This document shows positions 43,841-55,107 of a stretch of 64,000 nt of DNA, piece by piece. A program made the position numbers and the translations under genes. The stretch comes from Trissonchulus latispiculum (taxonomy: Eukaryota; Nematoda; Enoplea; Enoplida; Ironidae): contig JASAND010006847.1 of assembly GCA_030248195.1 (NCBI GenBank), forward strand, positions 1 to 64,000. Reading direction: 5' to 3'. Every line of letters starts with the position of its first letter. Position 1 is the first letter of the stretch. The notes below the pieces were generated by a model. It was not told the origin of the DNA. It saw nothing but the letters and a program-made list of their open reading frames with translations, and ran no database searches.

Positions 43841-44431
43841 ACGGTCAAGACCTTTCTCAGAAAGAATGGCTCTACCAAAGGAAACCTACAACAGAAGTTA
43901 TTGCAGTTCCTTCATTTGTACCGTTCCACTCCTAATCCGTATACTTTCCTGTCTCCGGCGAAACTGTTGTTTGGTCATGAACTGCGAACTCGGATTAACA
44001 GTTTCCAATCTCCTTCGGATTCAGCCACAGACAGTTTTCATTATGACGCAGAGCACCTTTTGGGTAGTACTGTTTGGTTCACCGGCGCGGGAGGAAGAGG
44101 ACAAAAGTGGAGAAAAGGGACAGTTATCGGAAATATTGGTGATTGTATGATCGAGATAAGCGACGGAAACAAGAAGCATCGGCGGCATTTGGATCAAATC
44201 CGTCCATATCGTGGCGGATTTTCCAAGCAAGACAGCAATGAATATGAAGATTATGATTTCTTCCAATCTCAATTTGGTGCCCCCACGTTACCATTGCAAG
44301 ACGGAGAGCTTGCCGGAGGTCCGATTCCGCAACCCGAGCCTCGACATCGTAGATATCCCCAGCGCACTCGCCGCCGCCCGCTTACGTACATTCCGGGCAG
44401 TGACACCGGGTTCATCCAAGAAGAGCTTTAG
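43841..44431 (+). CDS. Integrase C-terminal part of the Mag-like element
   Basis: After the second 97-bp repeat copy (43841-43937) the host element's frame continues uninterrupted to TAG at 44429-44431. It includes RSTPNPYTFLSPAKLLFGHE, a GQKWRKGTV..IRPY segment typical of the integrase C-terminal domain, and a basic tail RRYPQRTRRRPLTYIPGSD shared in style with the element at 47340-49750. It cannot yield a working integrase because the upstream half is broken. The ORF's apparent start at 43790 lies in the antisense insert. Confidence 0.8.
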   Translation, partial: TVKTFLRKNGSTKGNLQQKLLQFLHLYRSTPNPYTFLSPAKLLFGHELRTRINSFQSPSDSATDSFHYDAEHLLGSTVWFTGAGGRGQKWRKGTVIGNIGDCMIEISDGNKKHRRHLDQIRPYRGGFSKQDSNEYEDYDFFQSQFGAPTLPLQDGELAGGPIPQPEPRHRRYPQRTRRRPLTYIPGSDTGFIQEEL

Positions 44432-44450
44432 CTCCACGAAAGGGAGAAGA

Positions 44451-44571
44451 TGTTGGGATTATGAATTAAATTAAAAAGTTTAGGAAAAACCAAGATAGTA
44501 TCTATGTAGTTTCTTGGCTATCGTATTAAATGAGTATAGCTGTTGTTATCAGCTTCCTGAGAATTCTAATA
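44451..44571 (+). repeat. 3' LTR, 121 bp
   Basis: Identical to 38338-38458. The PPT AAAGGGAGAAGA occupies 44439-44450 immediately upstream. Confidence 0.92.
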
Positions 44572-45854
44572 ATTGTGAATTGTGTATCTTCCGTATTTAA
44601 GTAAGACTGCAAGTTAATGGCAGGGTTTTGAGCTAACGGCCCACCACGTAGACTCCAGGAACGAAAAGCAATATATAAAACTTAAATATAACGATAGAAC
44701 TACGATTTGATCAATATAGTGCATAACTCGTGATTATATTTGATGTAGCTCACCGGCTATCTTTTAAAATGTATTCTGTATCACTATTTGCAAATTCAGT
44801 AAATCTCGAAACCTTTCTAGCGCAGATTAGATAGCTAGAAAGTCAGAATATGGCGTAGGTCCATTTATCGCTAAGTCAAAGTTTCTAATTTTTCCACAAA
44901 TTTTTGCGATCAGATAAGCGATGAACAAAATTTCTGCTGTGCGAGGCAAGAACAACCGACAAGATTCATTATTTCGATATTTACTGACGTGGATGCAGCA
45001 AAACTAACCTCGGTTTGCACCAAATAAGATTAGGATTCAGTTCAGACTAAGGACTATTAAGTCCAATTTTGAATGGGGTTTTAGACATGAGCCAATCCGC
45101 AGCTAACCTTAGTCTGCTTTGGTGCAAGCCGGGATATTCAGCGTTCACCTGAAAGATTTAGTTTATTCACAACCTTGCTTTTATTTCTGCTTTTATTTTT
45201 ACGCTCAAAGATCCATCAAGATCAATTACTCTTATTATTATTATTATTGGCCAGAATAGCCCGTTTCTGTGATGATCTGCTGACACGATTGTTTCAAAAC
45301 GCAACTATAGCTTGAACAGAGTATGTGAAATAGCTAATAGCAATATGAGCAATATATGACTGCGTCAGTTTCGCAAATAGTTTGTATTTAAGGCGATGAT
45401 TCTTTTTGGCACATATTGTTGGTTGATGGCTCAAACTAAGATGAAATTTGGTGAAACTCTCCAAAATAAGTTCTCCGCCCGCGCAATCCCGCTTCAAAAT
45501 GTCGAAATTTCCGTTCAGAACGGTTTTTTGCCAATTTGTGACAGTTGAGCAGCAATTGCATAGCTATGGCCATAGTCATTTGAAAGATCTCGTTGAGCTC
45601 TACATTTTTGTTTTTGGAAGCAACTTTCTAGCTCTTCTTTAATGTGAGATATAGCCGATTCTCTTGTTTTGGCGTTGAAAATGTGTCATTTTTGCAGAAA
45701 TCAAATAATCCATCATTTCATGAGCTACACAAGTCGTAAAATTAAACTACCTATATCAATTTGAAGGTCTCTTCGAGACCGATTATCCGTGGCATTAAAA
45801 TCTTCTAAGTGCTATCCCGTACGCTGCTTGACCGAAAAATGTATGTATGTATGC
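44572..45854. other. No gene seen
   Basis: AT-rich sequence with a short TTATTATTA run near 45230. Open frames are short and unrecognised. Confidence 0.45.
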
Positions 45855-46032
45855 TGGATCCGAAAACATTGGACGGTCCGGAGCTGTGGATAAGCGTGCT
45901 CGGGAAGCTGGTCAGATTAACCAGAGCTTGCTGACTCTAGGAAGAGTGATCACTGCTTTGACTGATAAAGCACCGCATGTACCCTATCGGGAAAGCAAAC
46001 TTACATGAATCCTGCAAGATTCTCTGAACAGG
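45855..46032 (+). pseudogene. Kinesin-5 (Eg5/KIF11-like) motor-domain fragment
   Basis: The plus strand encodes [20 protein letters not shown] and continues through [12 protein letters not shown] and [11 protein letters not shown]. This is the switch II to helix alpha-4/alpha-5 part of a kinesin motor, and the kinesin-5 type is the best match. A TGA then stands where the family has Arg (KLT-R-ILQDSL), consistent with CGA to TGA. The fragment starts without a splice acceptor and stops at about 46032, where sequence from the same protein's stalk begins on the other strand. It lacks the P-loop and is surely non-functional. Confidence 0.85.
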
Positions 46033-47340
46033 TAGACAAACTTGACTGGACATCTTGCGCCTTAACTTCCGACTCAGACTTCAAAGCATCCATCTTCTTT
46101 TCGACCATATCAACTAAATCATTAATGAACTTTTCTGATCCACACTGGACAGTGTTCCTGACAACTTTGCAGCACAGTCTGCAGTTCAGCAATCAAATCA
46201 GCGTCCTGTCTGAGCATTGTTCGCAGTTCCTGCTGCAGTTCAGCATAATCTGCAGCAACAGTGGTTTGCGCACGCTCAAAGCTTTCACTAGTCTCCGTAA
46301 CAAATTTGTCATCTTCGGCAGTATAAACTGTTACATCATCAATAAGCTCAGCAATATTCGCACTCATCTCCGCATGCTGCAGGAGCATTATCTCCTGCTG
46401 ACTGACACTTTCCCTCAGTCGATTTGTGCTTTCAGTCAGTTCGGCTGACGTGGCCTCCTGTCGAAGGGCCATCAGTTTCAGTTTCTCCAGGAGGTGGAGC
46501 GAGCGAGACTTTTGTGACTCCATTTGACGCGAAACGGCATTTCTTTCATCATGCAGGGTCGACAGATGCAATCGCTGGCTGCTTTCCAGCCTTGCTGTGA
46601 CAGTTGTGTCCTGTTGAGTCAGTGTGTCCTTCAACAGAGCACTTGAATGGGCCATCTGTGTACAGCAATTCTGCAGCTGATTGAACTCCGCAGTCACCTG
46701 ACCTTGACGTAGAGAGCAAACACCGGATACTTCGGCCGAAGTCGTCTTTAGGCCATTCGAGAGATAATCCTTGTAACCGTGCTGTTGACTGGAAACGGTG
46801 GAGAGCAGTGCTAACAGGGACTTCAGCTCAGACTGGGTGGACACATCCAACTCGTTCAATGACTTCTCCAAAACACGTCGGGCAGCCTCCGATGTACCAG
46901 TAAGGGAATCTAGTCCTTTCAGTCTGTTTTCAGTGTAACTAGTCTGCTGGGTTCGCATGGCCTTGAACAGCTCCTGACAGGCAGTCGTTTCTGTGGAGGC
47001 CGTTCGTCCAAACGCCGTCAACAGATTCCAGTTATACTGATTCAGTTCTGTCAGCTGGCCGATCTTAGCACGCAGCTTTGTCACATCCATGGTTGACTGA
47101 TCAGCAGTTTTGATCAACTCATTTGCCTGATCCCGCAACATGGCCTCCGTTTCCGCCTGACACTGGGCCAGGTGGGACTGTTCATCTCTCAACTGTTTCA
47201 ACTCCTGTTCTTTCTTTCTAGAAATCATCAATTTATCTTGCGTTCGTAGAAGGGCACTTTCGTTTTGGCTATCTTGTATAGACTTTTCTGGAATAACTCG
47301 TTCACCAGTGCAGACTTCAGTTCATTGCGATGCCGATTCT
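46033..47340 (-). pseudogene. Kinesin-5 stalk fragment, inverted relative to the motor piece
   Basis: Minus-strand frame (Met at 47231, open from about 47340) of some 400 residues, rich in Glu, Gln, Leu, Ser and Thr with heptad character. The segment ANELIKTADQSTMDVTKLRA followed by KIGQLTELNQYN resembles the kinesin-5 stalk just after the neck coiled coil. One frameshift occurs near 46150; the second frame continues (CGSEKFINDLVDMVEKKMDA) to the junction at about 46033. There are no introns in 1.3 kb, so a cDNA-derived copy or one long exon are both possible. The 5' end abuts a gypsy pol fragment on the opposite strand. Confidence 0.75.
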
Positions 47341-49790
47341 GGAAAGACAGAAATTCCTCTATAGGAGGAAAAGTATTTTCTAATCTCTATTTGCGTGATG
47401 CCTATCTTCAAATGGAACTAACCGAAGATTCGCAGAAGATGATTGTTGTGAACACCCATCGGGGACTCTACAGATATAAACGACTACCCTTTGGAGTCAG
47501 CTCAGCACCTGCTATCTACCAACGTACAATGGAACAGATATTGGAAGGACTGCCCGACGTTGCCTGCTACCTCGATGATATTGTCGTCACCGGCAAAGAT
47601 CTGCAAAACCACCTGGACAACTTACGACAAATTTTTCAACGTCTTCGAGATTATGGAATTCGCCTTAGATTAAACAAGTGCCGATTTCTGCAACAACAAA
47701 TTGAATATTTGGGCCACATTATCAGCACCGAAGGCATCAAAGCTTCCAATAAAAAGTTGGATCCAGTACTACAAATGCCGGCTCCTTCAAATCCTAAAGA
47801 ATTGCGGTCCTCCCTTGGATGTGTGCAATACTACAGTAAGTTCGTAAAGAATCTGTCGACTCTTGTTGAACCATTGTATCGATTGCTGCACAAAGATGAG
47901 CCGTGGCAATGGTCAGAAGAGCACAGTTCCGCGTTTGAACAGCTGAAAACCTCCCTTACCTCGATGTGTGTTCTGACACATTTCGATGAACGATTGCCAA
48001 TCCGCCTGGCCTGTGATGCCTCTTCAGTCGGAATTGGTGCTGTGATTTCGCACGTACACGAAGATGGCAGTGAAAAGCCCATAGCGTTTGCGTCGAAGAC
48101 TTTGTCTGTGAATGAAAGAAATTACTCACAGATTGAGAAAGAGGCACTTTCCATAGTATTTGGTGTAAAGAAATTCCATCAATATTTGTATGGCAGATAT
48201 TTTGAATTGATCACAGATCACAAGCCACTCACATCCCTCTTCAGCGAATCCAAAGGAGCTTCCAGCATTGGGGCTGCAAGAATTCAAAGATGGTCACTTT
48301 TCTTAATGGCTTATACCTTCAAGATTACCTACAGGCGTTCTAAAGATCATAGTAACGCCGACTGTTTGTCAAGATTTCCGTTGGAAGATGCCAGAGAAAT
48401 TAAAGGTTTCGACCATCACTGTTCGACTGTTAGAAGAAAGTACCTTACCAATTTCGTACAAAGACATATCGAAATTGACGTCCTGCGATCCAACACTTAG
48501 TCACGTTTTGGAACATGTAAAGACTGGATGGCCTAACAAAGAAACTGAAATAAAGAACGAGCTGAAACCCTACTATCGCTGTCGACAAAAGCTCTGCATC
48601 GTACAGAATTGCCTGCTCAATGGTATAAGGGTGATTGTTCCACAATCACTCAGAAATACTCTACTATAAGAACTACACTCAACTCATTCTGGCATCGTCA
48701 GGTCAAAAGCGGTCGCCCGAAGCTACATTTGGTGGCCGGATATTGATAAAGACATAGAGTCGCTTGCTGTTTCTTGTTCCAGATGTCAACAGCTAAGACC
48801 CAACCTGCTCCAGCTAAGTCTACTGCTCCAGTCATTCCTTGGAATGACCCGGGTAAGCCCTGGAGTCGTATACACCTGGACTTCGCAGGCCCCTTTTATG
48901 GAACAAAATGGCAGATTATCGTTGACAGCCATACCAAATGGCCAGAAGTGGTGCCTATGCGGTCGACATCAGCTGAAGCGACTGTCGCGGCACTATGCCC
49001 CGTTTTTGCTCGGTTCGGTCTTCCCGAAGAAATTGTGACCGATAACGGTCCTCCATTCCATTCCCATGTCTTCACAGAATACATGCAGTCTTGCGGCATC
49101 CGGCAAATATTCTCGGCTCCTTAGCACCCTAGAACCAATGGAGCCGCAGAACGTTTTGTTCAAACATTTAAAAGAACTTTCAGCAAACTCAAGTGTGGGA
49201 ATCTTAACAGGAAGCTGTCCAATTTCCTCCTTGGGTACCGCTCAACTCCCTTTTCACAGTCCGTTGGCTCTCCTGCCAAGCGTATGTTCAACCGGGAGCT
49301 TCGTACTCGATTATCTTTGGTTTGCCCTCCTTCGAAACGTCCTGGAAAAAGAACTGTTCCTTGGGCAAATGCTAGACTGTTTGAACCGGGTCAGAGGGTC
49401 TGGGTAAAAGATTACAGGGGGAACAAGCCTAGGTGGTCCCAGGGTTCTATTTTGCAACGTACTGGGCCTGTCAGGTATCAAGTGGAAGTAGAAGATCAAA
49501 TCTCGTCGATCAGATCCTTGGGCTTGACTCTTCCAAAAAGGACCCTTCACAAACTGAACTAACTCGGTCGTGGCTAACCGTCCTTCCCGTCCTGTGGCTG
49601 GGGTTCCGGCTGTTGTCAACGCGCCTCCGGAACCATTCAATCCTCCTTTAGGGGTTCAGCAGCCGCTGCGTCGTTCATGTCGTCAACGGCGACAGCCTAT
49701 GCAATTTATTCCGGGTCGTGACCGGGATGCTTTTGTTCGGCCGCGGTAACTGTCCAAGGAAGGGAAAGAAATGACGAATAAATAAATGCC
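47340..49790 (+). pseudogene. pol: Third Ty3/gypsy pol, truncated and frameshifted
   Basis: Begins mid-RT (GGKVFSNLYLRDAYLQMEL); everything 5' of this is replaced by antisense kinesin sequence. RT retains CYLDDIVVTG. RNase H has LACDASSVGIG, EKEALSIV and ITDHKPLTSLF. Frameshift near 48395; TAA at 48667-48669; integrase finger with WWPDIDKDI; another frameshift near 48786; LDFAGPFYGTKW, VTDNGPPF, TAG at 49122-49124, then GAAERFV. More shifts precede a C-terminal frame at 49284-49562. The tail SCRQRRQPMQFIPGRD resembles that of the Mag-like element. A purine-rich AAGGAAGGGAAAGAAATGA at about 49756 may be its PPT. No LTR was identified. Confidence 0.88.
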
Positions 49791-51587
49791 TTATAAAATG
49801 CATCTTAAATCTAGTTTTGAACTACTGCTTAGTTATTACTGGTATCGTATGATATACCGTTAGTTGCGTTAAGGGCCGTCTTATCTCTAAGTGAGGACAG
49901 AACACTGCTATCATAAAAATGTAGTTTTTGCAAAAACATGACCTAATTTTTTCCAGCGATTGTGGAGCATTTACTATGCAAGCTACGGGGTTGCCACTTA
50001 CTATGCAAGCTAGACGGGTTGCCGTTTACTAGACGTGTTTACACAAAAATACCCAGGGACCCTTTTTTAGTTGCCCCGATTTCTGCTTTCTAGCTAAAGT
50101 GGCAGCCAAAGTTGGGAAAAGTAGGCAAAATCCAGGTTGCGCAAACATTTAAGCTAATTTCTTCATAACGAAGAGTGATTTCATGACAATAAAAAAGGGT
50201 CCCCGGCTATTTGATCGTGGAATCGAAAGATGTAGCCGATGCCTCACGCAAAAATTTACTTTAGTCTGCAAAAAATCTGGAAATTTAAAGTATTTCGAAA
50301 ATCCAGTAAAACTGTTTCCGAAAACTGAAGTTAGTTTCATTGCATTCATTAGAAAGAGAAAATGTTATAAGGTCCATTTTGATGTAAAAATGGCTTCTTA
50401 ACGATAAGTAATGAATGAGGTAACAAGGTTCAAAGTTGATGTCTCCAAAAGGAATCACCACCTTAAACAGTTGAAAGAAGATCAGGTCATGACAAAATCA
50501 TCAGATGAAACTAAATTTGAATTGCAGGCAACAAATATTTTTGCTGGAAGTATTTTTGAAGTAAACCAAAACCAGCATAACTTACCTATTTTGGGCTACA
50601 TGAAAATAATGCACTGACTTGCGTCTGGATTAAACCGAAATACGTGATAGATTCAAACAATCCTGGATTAAACATGTTTTTAAGGTGGTGTTTTCAAACC
50701 CCTATAAGCTAGCATTAAAGCTCTAATCTGCACAACTGATTACAGTTTTGCTGATGCAAATGTCAGAGTCTAGTTGTCTTAAGACTAACGGATATAATCT
50801 TTCATTGAAATCAGAAAGCGAAAAATTAGTTCTAACCAAAATCAACCTGTTCGCAGATATTTTTTTCAGGCACTCGCATTAGCAGAAAGTTTAGCGGTTG
50901 CGTAGTTGCTTGAAATTATGTTACTTTTGGCAACTGTACGTAATTAGGTAATTTCTAGCGGATGGAAACTTTGGTCTTTGATTGTGGTTTGCTATACTTA
51001 GTACATGTTTGCTATCTTCGCACAAGCACTGAAGCTCTAATTGTTTCAAGACATTTTTCCGTTGTTATACAAAGGAGTCTGCTTATGACAATTAGGTACT
51101 CCATGCTATTTCATTGTGAGATCTACAAACGAAACTAATTAGAATTACCTGACACTGCTATGTAGGACTGCCGTCTGCTGTGGCTTTTTAGTTGAAATGA
51201 ATGACTCGAAATCTCTAGACTCTTCTGGGCGCGCGCTTCGTGAATATTTTAAAAGTCTAACATTATTTATGTTCGCCCTCAGCTGTTATCTGACCAAAAC
51301 TTTTCCTGAGTGTATATCTCTTCCTCTTCTTCTCTTTCTCAAGTTTTTCTCGGCATCAAAGCTTTATCTTAAATCGTTGCCCACCTGAGTGTACGATTAC
51401 GGACAACTCCATCTTATCTACATACCTTCACTTTGCAATAGAATGCAGACGAAACGTACGTATAAGTATCCAGTTGTAAAATATGTAAAAAATATTTCAA
51501 ACTTCCGAAAGTTGACACAGTTGTGTCAACAAATAAATTTATTGGAGTTCATGACAAATGAAATTTTCTGCATGTGTCTAATGAAGG
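49791..51587. other. No gene seen
   Basis: AT-rich, short frames only (for example 50183-50401 and 50411-50617), with no recognisable domains. Confidence 0.45.
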
Positions 51588-51589
51588 TC

Positions 51590-51709
51590 AGACACTTCGC
51601 GAAGTGCCTAGACACATTGCAGAAAAACGTCACTCTGACAAAATTTTCGCAATGTGTCTAGGCACTTTGCGAAGTGTCTAAAATGACTAGACACTTCTAG
51701 AAGTGTCTA
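51590..51709. repeat. Nested palindromes built on AGACACTT
   Basis: Arms 51590-51620 and 51649-51679 (31 bp, one mismatch) start AGACACTTCGC and end GACACATTGC. Each arm is itself near-palindromic (CACTTCGCGAAGTG in the left one). Immediately after comes a perfect 22-bp palindrome at 51688-51709, TAGACACTTCT and its complement. The word GACACTTCGC is also at the ends of the 25271-25819 element. Confidence 0.88.
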
Positions 51710-53617
51710 ACTTCGCTATCTGTCTACCACATAGATAACACACAATGTCGAGGACTGTCCAGTTTCAGGAAATTTTGGACTCCATTAACCTTTGGTTTGT
51801 AAACTAATTTGGTTATAATTTTTGCAAAGTCTTTTGCGTGTTTTGCTCGTGCTTTTTAAACTTGCATAGGAGCAGGTAATTGCTTTGCAGAGATAGTCCT
51901 GAGATATAGTGCTTTGATACCGTGTAAAATAATTCTCATACCAATGTATTCTTTTCTGTAAGATTCTATCGAAGTCCGAAAAATAGGGTTTAGTAGGTCC
52001 ATACGAATGAAGGTTAACGGCGTTAATAATCAATGAAAATCTTATGAGCTGTGATTAATCAACTGAACCCTGATTTTGTCAAATTAATTCTTATAATTAA
52101 TTAAAGTATTTATCGCAACTTTGTGAAAATTACGTGATTTTGCTTATCCCTGAGTTCAGAATGTAGAGTACGTTATCGATATTGTAGCTGTTATTTGGTG
52201 GCATTTCAAAGATGTGAGTCAATTACTCCAAAATACTTTGGCAAAATCGTCTAAAACTTTGCACATTACGCTTTGCCAAATTTAGGGCACTATTAAGCCT
52301 CGATCCAGTGTTTAGAAATGCTAGATTGCTTTCTCGAAGCATGAGTGAAGATCGCTCCAAAAAGCTCTAAGAAAGTTGTAAGCCCATACTGAACGAAGGG
52401 AGCGTAATATCAAAAAACGGATTCTATATTCGGAGTCACCAGGTGAACCCCTATAAATATTTTTTCGGTAAAATCGGAGGCAAAAGTTTTTGACCCTATT
52501 TTTACTGCGCTTAGCTAGGCCTGAAATATAGGTTATTTCTTAATTAAAATTAACCGGAAAATTAAAAAGGCGAAATTTAGCCACAGATTTGTCCCCTAGC
52601 CTAATAAGTGGTAAAAAGCTGGGTAGGCTAGGTGCTGTCAATTGTATTAGATCGAAAACGGCGCAGGGCCACCTCTCGACTTTTGCCAAATTTCAAATTT
52701 TAACCTGTTATTGCTGAAAAGGAAGGAACGCTCAAGAGCCGGAATACTTTTAATATTTAGTACTAGTAAAAGTAAACATTCGTGGTAAAAAGTTTCAAAT
52801 TCGGTCAAATCGTTAATCCACCAGAGCTGAAAACAGCTTTTTGAACCCATTTTCACGACAAAACTTTTACGTCGCGTCCTGCTAAAATCGGTGTCTATGA
52901 GATATATTGTTGCTCACCCTAAACTTGTTTACTTTGATATGTTGGCTAACGTTGAGCGAAAAAGTAGCTCTCTCCGACGATATCGTGCCAACCCGCTCAT
53001 AGACCACCCTTAACCTCGAGCATAAGTTATTCCGCAACTGGCAAAAATTTAACCATCAGTTTGATAAGGGTTAACTGAAGAATAGGGAGTTGACAACGGT
53101 TCCAATGCCTAAAAGTCCAGACGTGACAGTGACGTCCTGCGATGACAGTAAGCCCAGGACTGCTGGAACTCTGTTAAGGTGCTGGTATCGCTTTGTGTAA
53201 ATTTGACCCTATAGGCTTTAATTCTTTATGAAAGTGGATGAAACTTTCCAAATATACTATTTCGGTGCTCTTTAACATTCTGGGACCAGTCCCGCATTTT
53301 TAGGTGCAAAGATAAGAAATTTTTGGTTTTTGCCATTATTCTCTCAGCACATGGTCGAGACACCAGATTGGTTGGTATGGCTGGAAAGAGGGCGCCAAAA
53401 TGAACATTTTTGCTTTTACAACTTTTGAGCTATCTCTAGTGGTTAAGTCAGTATAAGCAAAAAACTATTTTTGGGGTCCAAAAATGGCCGTTTTCGAGAA
53501 AATCAGTTTTTTCAAAATTACTGCCAAATCGTACGGACAATTTTGGTTTATTTATACTCGATCGATACACAGTCTCAGTGCACATTTTATCAATACCTAC
53601 TAGCCGGAGTTTGCTGC
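51710..53617. other. No gene seen
   Basis: AT-rich sequence. Nothing beyond short frames was recognised. Confidence 0.45.
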
Positions 53618-54050
53618 TCTAAGCTAGAGATTTGGCCGAAAAACCATTTTGGCAAAACTGCGATTATTTTGTTTTGAACATCGATTTCTCAAAAACTACC
53701 CAATGGATTCGCGTGATTTTTGGCAGAATGAGAATTCGTACTATTGCGGAGGGACATTTTTCATGGTTTGAGCTAAAACATCTCCAGTTGCGAGAAAACT
53801 TAATGCAAAGTTGCGAAATTTCGTGTCACCGCACATTTAATGGATTTTCTTGAGCGTTAAGACCTGCTGAACCAAATCCAAAAAATGTCCCACATGTCCT
53901 TTATAGGTCGGCGCAAGAAAAAATTTTGGCCGATTCCACAGTTTTGAGAAATCGATGTTCAAAAATTTTTGGTCTATGTTCAGCCTGTCAGATGTCAGTA
54001 TGTCAGAAAATTTTCGCTATTTTTGCGGATTTTTACTAGTTTCGTACTGT
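53618..54050. repeat. Dispersed repeat family R1, copy C
   Basis: The best match to copy A (6110-6560): AGAGATTTGGCCGAAAAACC, GTTTTGAACATCGAT, TTGCGGAGGGACATTT and CTCCAGTTGCGAGAAAAC appear in order. It is followed directly by R2 sequence. Confidence 0.78.
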
Positions 54051-54245
54051 CATGAGAATCTACAGATTATAAGCTTTAAAATGATGTATAAAGCTCTTTC
54101 CAACTCCCAAAATTGCGAAAGCTAGGGCGTTTCAAAAACTACCCACAAAAGCACTGCACAAAACGATACCAGCACCTTAAGGGGGGGGGGGTCGCCGGGT
54201 ACCAAATTTTATAGTCACCGATTTCGCTCATTTTTGGGTATAATA
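54051..54245. repeat. Dispersed repeat R2, copy 2, ending in a G run
   Basis: Shares the R2 words at 22895-23040. After GCACCTTAAG comes a G10-11 run and TCGCCGGG; 54176-54240 has an inverted counterpart at 58535-58606 on the far side of the copia element. Confidence 0.72.
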
Positions 54246-54943
54246 TACCCCCATATGTGTCCAAAAACAAGACAAATTTTTAGAGTCCAGGGTCAATCCT
54301 GTTATTGCAGTTCAAATCCCTACAATTTAGCATTTACGCCACTTTGCCGCGCTAAGGGCCTCGAAGACGTGTACACATAGGATGACAAAAGACTACGGTA
54401 TGGCCAATACATTAAATTGAAGCCTCTATCTTGGGCTATTTATTGTTGTGCAAATGACAATGATATGCTAAGCAACGAGCGAGAAACGGCGTTTGAACGA
54501 TTTGATCAAGCTCCTTCCGACTGTTATTTACTTCAAATTTAATGCGCTTTAACTTTCTCATGCTGCTTTGTAGAGACTTGGTGCAAGAAGATAAAATGTT
54601 CAGGACATCGAGAGCTTCAATTTGATATAAAAGTTGGCTCTATTTGAAAAATTTGAAAATTTGCCATTTTTTGACCATAGGCCTCCGTCATCGCACTGAA
54701 GCATGCGTCCACAGTTAAACTCCGGCAATTGCAGTGAAATTTAGCACAAAACTTCCTTTCATATGTGCAAACTGGCACACCGAATTTGGTTGGAATAGCT
54801 CTGCTTTCACCCGACTTATGGACCATTATATCCAAAAAATTGAGAAAATGACGTATTTTGAGGCAAAACGCCAACGCGGTAACCAAAAGTATGAACTACC
54901 CACAAGTAGCAGCATGGATTTTGCGTATGCAAATTGAACCTCC
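54246..54943. other. No gene seen
   Basis: AT-rich sequence up to the copia target site. No gene was recognised. Confidence 0.45.
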
Positions 54944-54948
54944 ATTTG

Positions 54949-55107
54949 TGTAGGACCGGCGCAGTTTAGAACTTGCAGAGCGAGACAAAGGATCACTTAT
55001 CGTGCAACTCAACAGCACTAATCATATCACACGACTACTCATCACAAGACTCAAAGTCATGGCACAAAACTATGTTCATGACATAAGTGGTTACTTTTTA
55101 GCTAACA
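54949..55107 (-). repeat. 3' LTR of the copia element
   Basis: 159 bp, starting TGTAGGACCGG and ending TTAGCTAACA on the plus strand. The minus strand just upstream of it reads AAGTGGGAG, a short PPT. Confidence 0.93.

Larger units (their letters stand above)
38338..44571 (+). mobile_element. Ty3/gypsy element, two-knuckle (Mag-like), decayed and chimeric
   Basis: 121-bp LTRs at 38338-38458 and 44451-44571 are identical by eye. Flanks ACTGT (38333-38337) and ATTGT (44572-44576) match at 4 of 5, a plausible target duplication. The PBS TGGCGCACTGAAAC starts at 38460, and a PPT AAAGGGAGAAGA sits directly before the 3' LTR. One frame once ran gag-protease-RT-RNase H-integrase; it now carries a nonsense codon and a heavily damaged integrase. 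An antisense fragment of another gypsy element (41893-43840) lies between 97-bp direct repeats. Two CCHC knuckles with a single gag-pol frame suit the Mag lineage (inference). Confidence 0.88.

Noticed and set aside
47265..47340. Start of the 411-codon gypsy frame at 47265
   Set aside because: The first 25 codons are antisense kinesin sequence; RT homology begins only near 47340.
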